A stretch of 64,000 nt of DNA from Ascarosepion bandense (Eukaryota > Mollusca > Cephalopoda > Sepiida > Sepiidae), in NCBI GenBank assembly GCA_037127315.1, contig JBBBDQ010001124.1:3149501-3213500 (forward strand). The letters are read 5' to 3'. Within the stretch, counting starts at the first letter, position 1. Every line of letters starts with the position of its first letter. The position numbers and the translations under genes were made by a program. The notes beneath the pieces were generated by a model, which was given only the letters and a program-made list of their open reading frames with translations, did not search any database and was not told the DNA's origin. This document shows, piece by piece, positions 41,101 to 52,755 of this stretch.

Positions 41101-44100
41101 ACAGAAGAACAGATATCACATAGCAATCCAGCAATCTCTTCTTTGTTTCCAATAAGATTTTCCTGTCTTTCAGTACTCTGGTTAGCTTTTGAAATGCGTC
41201 CTTGGCCATGCCAATGCATCTTTGGATCTCAACATCGCACTTTCCATCCTCTGTCAGCACGCTTTCCAGGTATTTAAATTTCTTTACTTGTTTTATTTTA
41301 GTTTCTCTGACCTGTAGTTGGCATTTTGGGGTCTTCTTTTTGCTGATGACCATACATTTAGTTTTCTTGAAGTTTATGCTTAGTCCTTTCTTCTTGCTTT
41401 CTTTTGCTGCCTTCTGTAGGAGATCCTGCATTTTTCTTTTCATGTCTGCTATCAGCACTGTGTCGTCTCACAATCTTACAATTGTAAAGATTGTGACCAC
41501 CAATGACAAATCCTAGCAAGTGTTTTATTTCTCTCGGAATTGTTTTGCTGTATAAGCTGAATAGAACTGGTGAGAAAACACATCCTTGTCTTACTCCCCT
41601 TTCTATTTTGGTATATCTGCTGAATTTACTTCTTAACTGTATGCAAGCAATTTGCTGCCAATAGATATTCTTGATTATCCTAATGTCTTTTCTGAAAATG
41701 TCAAGCATCTCTAATCAAGTCTTTGTGCCGTACATTGTCAAATGCACAGACATAGTTCCTTCTGAATTTCTATTGCGCTTTCAGATAGCATTTTGAGCAT
41801 GAATATCACCTTCCTTGTTCCGGTATCTTTAACAAAGCCACACTGTCCTTGTCTTATATCTGGGTTAATTCTGCTGCACACTGGGTTCATCAAAATACTG
41901 AGGATGAGTTTTGTTATGTGGCTCATTAAGCTAATTGTTTGGAGTTCACATTCCTTTGCACCTGGCTTTTTAGGTAGTGCGATAAAAATTAATCTGCTTA
42001 GGTCCTCTGGTAATAGATTTTGTTTATTATTTCTGTGAGTCTGTCTATACCAAAGTCTTCTAAGAGTGTCGACATCTCTATTACAATCCCATTGGGTCCT
42101 GCTGATTTATTTCTGTTCAATTTGGACATTGCTGCTTCCACTTTGGTTTTTAATATTTCTGGTTTATCTATATCTTTGTGTGTTGTTGAATGCGCTCTCT
42201 TGTCGTGTAAGAGATCAGCAATATACTCAAATCATCTCTGAAGTGTTTTTTCTTTTTCTAGTATGAGTGTACCATTATTCACATTATAAAGTGATTTGTT
42301 AGTCTGAAGATGTTTGTTTATTGTTTCCCAAACTCAGATTTAAAATACTGAAGGAAGAGAACTAGTTCATCCTGATTAGGATTCAAATCATAGTTACAAA
42401 AATATTGATGTTATATACATTGAATGCCGAGTCATTTTCCTCAACTGTTTTTCAACAAACTTAATAATATTGCCTAATATAGACCTTTTCTCTTTTTTAA
42501 TTTTTAAATCAAGAATAGTACAAACTAACAATTGACAACTGACTTATGAACTAGACAGGAGACACTATGATAAGCCAATTGTTACAGAAAATAAAAGAGA
42601 AATTGAAGTTCTTTGAAACGGCACTGAATCTCAGAGATTAAAATGGGGAAATGAGAATGGATATCTGCTATTTAGAGCTGGGTAATTTTTATAGCCAATG
42701 TTTCTATAAAGTGATATTTATTGATTGTTGTAAAGATGCTGGAGAAAAGTAAAGTGGAGGCAAAAGCTTTGCATTTTACAAAATACTTATAAAAGAAAGA
42801 ATTACCAAACTCTAAAATTTTAAAATTTTGCTTTTTTTACCCTATTATCCTGAAAATGTTGCTTGGATATAAGAAATAAATTTACAATATTTCCTGAATG
42901 GCACAAATATTCCTACCTTTTTTTCTAAGAAAGAAAAATTCAAATTCAAAAATTCATACAATGATTTTAGTTATAACACAGAAATCATTTTAATGCACAA
43001 AAACTACACAAGCATAATCTCAGAGGATATAATATCCGGGTTATTAATAGCTAAAGGATACCTTTTAATCCAGGAGTTCTTGTCTGGATTATAAGTTCAA
43101 ACAATGACCTAATACGATACATATTACTACTTTCCCCCCCCCAACTGAACTATGGACATTTTCAGCCTAATTATTTATTTTTCCCTCTCAGCAAAACTTA
43201 AAATATGCTGACTACATACCCTGTAGAGGATTAAGACTTACCATTAACCTAAAAGGAGCTACCTTCTAAGTAAATCGTTCTAGATTCAGATATAAACAAT
43301 TAATATTTACCAATTATATTTAATGTCCCCAAAACCAAATAAGTGTTTATGAACTGATTTCAGTATTAAATAAACCAGCCTGGGTTGACAGTGTAAATTA
43401 ATAAATGCAACCATAATTATTTTTTAAAGCATAAAATTGCATAATAGTTTTTTGTTTAATGGTCTATTTTGGAAGTAAAATTTATATCAGGCTTTCTCTG
43501 GCCTTGCAAAGGCATATATTTTTAATATTGTATGCCTTCAGAATCTAGGTGATCATGTCACTCCATAGATTCCTTTTTATCTTTGAATTGCTGTCCCTTC
43601 TTGGGAAAGATTTTTTTTTTCATTGCCTTTTGTTTGAATTTACAAATGACCTTCTCTTAGACTGGTTGCCACTCAAGGCTAGATAATTCAAGCTACCTAG
43701 TTATTTACTGCATAACTGGTGGTGAAGAAAAAGAATAAATGATACCTTTCTAAAGGGCATTTGTGTGAAAGAGAATGCAACAGATGAGGCCAGAATTTGA
43801 ACTCAGCTTGCCAATTCCATTTTCCATGTCAATATCTGTATGATTACCCACCCATCCTAAAATATATAATTATGTCTTTGAAGGTAAAAAAAAACAAAAA
43901 AAAACATTTCCAAATTTTTAGGCGAATAGATAATGAAAAAAATACATTTGTTCAAATAATTCTGTCTTTTGTGTTTCTGTTGTTACCACAACATTCTACA
44001 TCTTCCAGGGTGATAATCCTTGAGTAAAGAGATGGGTTTCTCTTTTGATGGAGGCCTTTTCTTTAAGATTATACACTTATTTTGAGCATAAAATAAAAAA

Positions 44101-47100
44101 AATAGGAGTTATCTAAACAAAGTTTAGAATTTAATGCTGCTTATCAAAGATATAGATAAGAAATATTTTTCATTTAACTCTTTATAAAAAAAAAAAAAAT
44201 TATGAGGTCTACCCTACTTAATAAAATGCCTCACTGAGCCACTCCTTCTGACATGAATTATATCAGCATCAATCCAATTTCAAGATAAAACTATAGACCA
44301 AAGAATTAATGGGCCTGAATTTTATAAGGTTATGTTTACAACATACAATATTGAAAAAAAAAATTGTTTTCAGTATTTTTTTTTTTTTTTTTTTTTTTTA
44401 ATGCAAACTTTGATTTTGTCCAAAACTGACCCAAAAAAACAAAAACAAAAAAAAACACCATAATTTTGCATTTTGATTTTGTACATTATTTCAGCTTAGG
44501 CCCTGGAAATTTTGTTTGTTGCAAATGGAATAAAATTAAGTGGTGAGTTCTTAAAATATTTTGGCAGGAGGCCAAGTCTCTCCAGATTGCGAAACTTTTG
44601 GCTGCAGTTTACTTGGCCCAATGTAAATCCAGCACTGTGTGTGGGAGGCGCATCATTCTATTAACACTTATAACTGGTATTCAATAGTAAATTGGGAGAT
44701 TCATTTGCAGCACAGCTGCCACCACCACTACTATCACCATCATCATCCATCCATCCATCCAATTTGCACCTAGCTTGATCTAAAGTTGGCTGAGTTTCTT
44801 TCTCTTTCAAAACAAAAATCAAAGCTAACATCTCCGTCGTTTTTGTTACAGCTGACAGCCAACCTGTCGCAGAGTGAAGCTCTAGACAGTGGTAAAGTTG
44901 GAGCTGGACTTGACCCAGACGTAAGTCCATAGTTGCCAGCATTTCTTTGATCTTGTCAACCCAGTGGTCAGTTGACCCTTTTGCACTTTGACCACCTTCT
45001 TCATACTCTTTTTTTACTCTTTTTTTTTTTCACTCTCCCCATTGTTCTTTCTCTTTAGCCTTATCTTAAAAGACCATTTTCTGTGAATGCAAAATTTTTT
45101 TTCTTTTTTTTTTTTTTTTTCTTTGACACATCGGTATTATTTGTATGTGGATATTTGGAGTGCTTCCTTGAGCTTGACCAACTCAAAATATGTACCTCGA
45201 TTTGTGCAAAGGGTGTTTGATATCAACCTGATTTGTTCCTAGTTAATAATACAATAAAAATTACTTAAAATTCTAGAAGAAGCTTGGCACTTTTATTTCA
45301 TATACCTGCACACAAGTGTGTGTATGTATGTGCATGTGTGTATATTACTTACACATTAAGATAATTGCATTGACAGTCTTTTTACAGTGAATTGAATAAG
45401 AGGTAAGTAACCAGTTGATTGCATATGTAACCTGCTCATTTTGGGCTACCCAACCTTTTAGCTGTCGTTATTTACCAAATGATGGTGACCAAATTTAGAT
45501 AGAATGAATCTCCCATTTTAGAAAGTTTATATTCATCACTGAATCCAGATTGCAATTGCACATTTACATAAACCTGTTATTTCTTTCTTTCTATTTACAC
45601 TTTACAAAATTTCGAATAATTTTTTTATTTATTTATTTATTTTTTGTGAAGGTGGATCAATAAATCTGTAGCCCAATATGTAGTTATTAACTGAAACTTT
45701 GCCTGATATTTCACTGTTTAATATTCAATCAATGATTGATATTAACCACTAAATTAAGTGCATTGACAAAAGAAGAAAATTAGAAATAAATATTAGTTGT
45801 GTAAAATAAATGCATTTTTTTTGCCATTAGGCTACAGATATATTGATGTACCTATGTATACAGAACATGGAAAGAATCATCATTTATGAGCCATGTCTTT
45901 TCTTGACATTGGCAATCATGGCTCTCCGTAAATTCCTTGTATCTTCTAGCTCTAAGCAAGGTTTGACTCTTTACCATTCCTCCTTGTTCCTGCTCTGCTT
46001 TCCATTCACAAAAATTCATTTGGTAAGTTGTCCACTGTTTCCTCTTCCCCTCAGTATGCCCTGTGAATATTTTGAAAGTTGTCCTTTCCCATGTGTCCCA
46101 GAAATGTCAACTTTCTTTTCTGATTTTAAGTATTAGTGTCTTTCTCATTCCAATTTCTTCCAGAAAAGTCCTTGTTCTTCGGTTGTTCAATCATTGATAT
46201 TATCAGTTTCTATCTGTAGAACTGTGTTTTTTTTTTTGTTTTTTTTTATCACTTCAAATCTTTTCATTAAAGAAATTATTCAACATTCACTGTCATAAAA
46301 GAGGATAGATATAGATTCACCTACCTGCACACATGTGCATGTGTGTATGTATATATATATATATATATATTAGTTTATTACTTTTTTTTCTAATCAAATA
46401 TTTCAATATCTTTTGCTTACTTTCTGGAAAGCATCTTTTCATTCATGTGAGACTTTCCATTAGCTGTTAGTACACTACCCCAAACAGTTAAATTTGTGTA
46501 TTTACTTGATTCTGACGGTTTCAATTCAAAGCTTGGGGTGTGATGGATAAATTATTGGATGAGTTTTGTTGGTCTCTTACTCAACTGCACTCCACACATA
46601 ATAATCAAGGTGGTTGCAGTCTAGGGAGTTAGCTGGCCAGGTATAAGGGGGTGTTATGATCGCAGAAATCGTCTGACAGCCATGACTGGGTTCTCTTACT
46701 TGTGAGGCCTGTTGCCAGACATAGTTTCTTCCAGTAGCCACCCTCTTGAAGCAGAACTACCTCCTCAAGGCACTTTATGTCAGACTATGTTGTTGCTGAA
46801 GCTCTGTAGGAAGATTAATGGAGGCATAATGTTGTCATCACTAGTAATCACTCGAAACATCTTTGTAATCGCCATTACTCCTCCCAACTTTTTCCAAAAT
46901 TTACTGCACTGTCATCAGATTGACACCCAAACACTGAAATGTTTGTGTTAGAACTTCCAACATGAATGCCAAGCAGAACAGCTTGCCATTTCCAAATTTC
47001 TGGCAGTGAATTGCATCATGGTGCTTTTTTTCTCACAGATAATGCCCAAATGATGCTACTATACTGTGAAGTCAGCAAAATAACAAAAAAAAACAAAAAA

Positions 47101-50100
47101 ACAGACAACATGCTTGCATGAAATTAAAAATATAAAATGGTGAGAATTTACCCATCGCACCCTGTATATTGGTTAACGGCTTTCATTAATGACCTAACCA
47201 CTGACCCAACCATATTGTTCATCCAATGTCTAGGATCATGTAAAAGTTTATTTGGCTATTCATGTAAACATCAACTTGTATTGTTGTGGTCTCTTTGATT
47301 TCCTTCTTTATTTTTTCCTTTTGCAAGAGGATCCTTTGATGATTCTTTGAAATAATGGTGGCTTCCATGTTCTGTATGTGTAAGTCATTTCACTCTTGTC
47401 ACTTTTAATGAAACTCTAATTCTAACATGCAATATGTGTCTTGTTAATGTGTAGGTTGGTGAAAACATTCCACTTCGCATTATGCTGCTTCTAATGGACG
47501 AAGTGTTTGACTTGCGTCACAAGAACCAGTGGTTACGGCGACGTCTTGTCGCCATTCTGAGGCAACTCATCAAAGCCACTTTTGGAGATATGATCAACAG
47601 GTAAGATTTTTTTTCATTTTTGTTTAACAAATTTAGGAGTTTTTCACTGATAAAATATTGTAATACTTAATCTCTCTAGATTTTAGTGTAAGCCAAATGT
47701 TTCATTGACATCAATGAGAAATTTGAATGGCCTTACCATTTGCTCAATGACATGTATTTATATTATAAATTTTACAGGCCATGATGAGTGACAGATATAA
47801 AATCTTGGTTTGACTGAAGAAATTAACCATTTTTCCAGTGTAATTATAGCAAATAACAGAATTCTATAGCATTTGATATTTAAGCATATTTGGTTATGTA
47901 AACTTGTGTATAGTTTTTCTTGGCTTTGTTTATATTAATATCATGTTTCAAACAAAGTGTCTGCCCTTCCTCAGGTGTCTTATGTTTTGAAACATGAAAT
48001 TTTGCTCTGATGAGGTGTATGCACCACTTTCTCTCACAAACATTTCTTGTGCATTTGCTGATAGGTTCTTGTGATTAAGATGGAATCCAAACTTTCAGAA
48101 TATCAGACATTGAAGGAAATTGGGAGAAAAAGCAACCAAAATATATAACTTTCTTTTTTTTTTCTTTTTTTTTTTGCTTCTTGTCATTCTCACTGGATAA
48201 TTATGGTTTTGAATTTAGTTATCCTTCTCCTAAACTGTTTGTCAACCTAGACTAAAGAGCCCTGTCTTTTCTACTACTTAACCCATAGCTGGGAGTGATT
48301 AGTTCATACTTTTCTCAGTAACACTTATGCATAAACAAATGTAACAAACTCTACTGGTATTTGAACTCTGCTCTATAATTTCTCATTCCAAGCCACTATC
48401 CACTGCATGACCAGGCATCCTAAATTTTCAATGATTCAAACCTGGAGAAAGAGTAATGTTGGTAGATCCCAAATTCTCATAACCAAAACATTGTGATAAC
48501 AAAAATGAAGTGATTACACCAATACTAACTGTAATGCAATTTTTAAAACACCTCATCGTAAAAAATGAGAGCAAGTGAGATAAAAAGAAAATAGTGATAT
48601 ACTACTGGAGATACAATATGAATGTGTGTTACTGTTGAATTCATGCATTCACATATGATAACAAAAAGACAATAATATTTGAGATAACAACTTTGTCAAT
48701 ATAAAACTAAAAGATATTTGATCCACAAAGGTGCATAATGTCTGTGAGAGTGTCTACTGTGAGTGGAGCAAGTGATTAGCAAATTTGTCTTCCAGACCAA
48801 TTTTCAGGTTCAGTCATCTCTGAGTGATCACAACTCTTGTTTTGTACTAGACTAAGTTAAGCTCAGTAAATTACCATGTGTTGTTTCTGTGAACAGCTAT
48901 ATGTATATAAAATCTTTTTTTCTTTTTTTTTTCCAGAAAGATTGTTGAACATGTTGATTGGATGACATCAGCAGAACAAATGGCTGAATATGTAAAAACT
49001 TTCCGGTAAACATGTTTGATCAAAACTTTTTACCTGATTTAGAATTTATACCAGTAAAAAAAAAAAAATACAATTTGGACTAATCAGTAGATTATACATT
49101 TTACTCTTGCCAGTTACTTTATTCTACATATAATGTATCTAAACTTATTTATAAATCGAACTTTGTCTGTCTGTCTCTGTCTCTCCGTTACCTATAGACT
49201 CCAAAACGGCTGAACCAATTTTCTTGAAAATTTACACAGTTGTACTATAAGCGTCTGCGAGTGTTCTTAGCTAGGTTTTGTGTCAAGGAACCCCCGATAA
49301 ATATTGAAAATCGATAATCAAAAAAATCGGGTTATAGAAGGAGTGGTCCGATTTTAATCAAATTTGATACACTCATAGACAAAGACATAAGAAACGATAT
49401 TCAGAAGTTTCAAGGTTGCAGTTCTATCCTTGGATAACTTATTTGACTCCAATATTGGAAATCGATACCCCGATATCCTATCGGGTCTGATCAAAATCAG
49501 TTTTTCAGCCCTTTTAGTTTAGTTTTTGCTTCGGGTTTGGCTCTAAGTAGGTATAATTGTAGTTCTTAGTCACAGCCATGATACCATTTACTCAGAGGAC
49601 CTATTTAGCCTTCAAAATTCAGTTTATGACGAAAAAAACTTATTTGATATCGATACCAGGAAATCAAAATTTGACTTACATCCATTCATTTTTCTTTCAG
49701 TCTACGGTTTCGCTTTAACTGGAAACAACTATTGCTTTTTTAGTCTTTCGTGCCAACGTCCAAAGAGTCTGAGCTCTAGGACCATGGATTAGTTTTAAAG
49801 CTTTCATTACACCCGAGCAATGCCGGGCTATACTGCTAGTATTAGATAAACCAATGTGGTTAATAGTGTATTTATCTTGTCAATACATAATTAAAAGAGA
49901 AATTGAAAACCTGTTCTTAAGAATTAAAATCTTTTTAAAATCTTCTTCTTTCCAGAGATTCTTACTGGCCAAATGGTTCGTTGGCTGAAAGAAGTCCTCC
50001 AAGAGATGAGAACACCAAATTAAGAACACGTGTGGTATGCAAATCCAAGATGCTTGGGAGTATACCAGGTAGGTTTCAGCAGAAGATGGTTTCATGGATG

Positions 50101-52406
50101 TAAAGATGTTGCTTCTCTACATTTAATAGCATTATTCTGTCACCAACATTTATCTCAATTCCTGATCATTAACATTACTTCCTTCTACAATGCATTTCGA
50201 TAGTAAAATCAGTAGCAATTGCCTTATATATACATCAATTGAATTTGTTCACTTCTCTTAATTTCCAAACACTGATAGTCTTTTTTTTCTTCCAATGCAC
50301 AGTGTATATGTTGAGTGCTGAAACTTACTAAAGCAAATTTTAAGTAAAAATAAAACTGTAAAATTTAGTAGATAATTCTCAAATTGTTGCCTTTTCTACC
50401 AGAAATATTAGTACAGAAAATAACTAAACTGAACTATTGAAGTAACAGTAATGGCAGCAAGCAGCAATAAAGTTGCACGTGTATTATTCTTTTATGTGTT
50501 GTGTCCTGTTGAGAAATGAGCAATCATGGCTCTCCACAGCTTCCTGTTCTTTGTAGCACCAAGCAATATTTATCCCTTTATCATCTCTACCATCCATTTA
50601 CATAAATTCAGTAAATTTGCTGTCTTCAGTGTGTCCGGTAAGTGCCATATATATGTGTCCCAAAAATCTTCAACTGCTTCCGATTCTAAGTATATATGTC
50701 CTTTTCATTTCCATTATCCTTAAAACTTAATTGTTGCTCACATGGTACTCTCAGAATCCTTACTTCATCTGTGAAGAAATTGTCCAGCATTTAGCCATAG
50801 AGGAGGAGGATTAATATTATATAGCAGTTCAGCACTGTCTGTGTTTTTTTTTTTTTTTTTTTTTTTTACAAAATTTTCCTATGTCCTAATAGTTTAACTT
50901 CTGGAAGGCACTTTTTGCTATTCCAATATGCATTCAGGTTTGTGTCAACTTTTGTTACAGAGCTACCCCAACAATTTCCGTACCCAATTTATTCTGATGT
51001 TACCAATCCATATCTCCCACTTTGGATTCTCTTACTTGCTGATAACCATATTTCTGTACTATGTTTAAAATCAGTTGACATAAATAAGCAGTGGTAATTA
51101 TTTCATCCCTGCTACACTTACCACCAGAATTTAACTATCGTTCACACACACACACACACACACGCACACATATATATATATATATAAGGACTTTAAACCT
51201 TGAATAAGTTCTTACTGTTTTCCAACAGAAGACATTACCAGAACTGCATGTGTGTAGTTTCAGATAGTAATGCATCTATAAAGAGGTACTATAAGCAAGC
51301 TTGAAATTCACTGTATGTCATTTCACCGAAGTGTAAAGAACTTTATTTTTCATTGCATTAAACATGTTGGATTTCGTGCCAAAGAAAGTGTATTTTTGAG
51401 GAATTTTACTGCACTACTTTATTCCAAAGAAATCTGCAGCTGAAGGACACAAGGCGACCATGCTCTATCGGAAACAACATGCAAAAATTGATTTAGACAC
51501 TTGAAAATATAATGATTCTGATGTTGAAGATAAAGAATGCTCTGGTGCACTGAAAAAGTTTGACGATGAAGAATTGAAAGCATTATTCATGAAGATGCAT
51601 ATCTGGCGCAAGCTGAACTTGCAGAATCATTAGGAGTTGATCACACAAGTTTCGAAACATTTGAAAGACTTAGGAATGATTCAAGCCAAGAGATTTCAAA
51701 CAGCGTCTTGTTACGCATGAACAGCTGCTTCAATGGTAGGAAAGGTTTTTTTGCATCATATAGTAACCGGTGATGAAATGTTGATACACTACAATAACCC
51801 TAAGTATAGAAAGTTGTGGGGTAAGATCAGCCATGCATCAACATTGGGGGCAAAGCCGAATATCCATGGTGAGAAGCTTTTGCTCTGCTTTTGGTGGGAT
51901 CAGCTGGGTGTAGTTTATTATAAGCTGCTCAAACCGACTGAAATAATCACAGGAGACCACTATTAACTATAATTGATACATTTGAGCCGAGCATTGAAGA
52001 AAAATGGCCACTGTACAAGCAGAGACACAACAAAGTGATTCAGCATCATGACAATGCTAGGCCACATGTTGGAAAACAGATGAAAACCTACTTGGAAACA
52101 TTTAAATTGGAAGTCCTATTCCACCCACTGTATTCACCAGACATTGTCCCATCTGATTATCGCTTATTCTAATAGATGGCACATGGCCTAACTGAGCAGC
52201 ACTTTCATTCTTATGAAGATGCAAAAAAATAGGTTGACTCATGGTTAACTAAAAAAAAAATTGTCGTTTTTCCGATGTTGAATTCAAATGCTGCCAAAAA
52301 GATGGCTGACAATGGACAATACTTTCAGTGACATGTTTCTTACTAAATTTTGTAAATAAAACATTACTTTTCATGAAAAATCAGTGAGAACTTATTCAAG
52401 GTGCTA

Positions 52407-52448
<42 letters not shown>

Positions 52449-52689
52449 CATTAACCAAATTTGTCAGTGCCCCTACATCCCTTTCAGCTTTGAATCCTTA
52501 CAACTTCTGGCTTTTTCCAAAGCTAAAATTACCCTTGAAATAAGAAATATCAGACCATGGGCAATATTAAAAGTGGAAAGATTCTGGAAGGATAAATGTG
52601 TAAAGACCCAAAGGGGAATACTTTGAAAAGTATAAAGATATCATTGCCCTTACTTTAGCTTACATTCGTATTAAATGGCTGGACAACTC

Positions 52690-52755
<66 letters not shown>

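Larger units (their letters stand above)
40290..42300 (-). pseudogene. Non-LTR retrotransposon (RTE-like LINE), interrupted by SINEs
   Basis: On the minus strand, from right to left: CGFVKDTGTRKVIFMLKMLS then ESAIEIQKELCLC; FSRYTKIERGVRQGCVFSPV then LFSLYSKTI (GVRQGC is an RT landmark); LGFVIGGHNLYN; LSINFKKTKCMVISKKK; KQVKKFKYLESVLTEDGKCD; IQRCIGMAKDAFQKLTRVLK; LDCYVISVLLYGSECWTISS. This is the order of an RTE-like LINE polymerase. The catalytic Y-x-DD region is damaged and stops are present. The 3' UTR (to 40290) is split by SINE insertions at 40531-40905. Confidence 0.85.
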
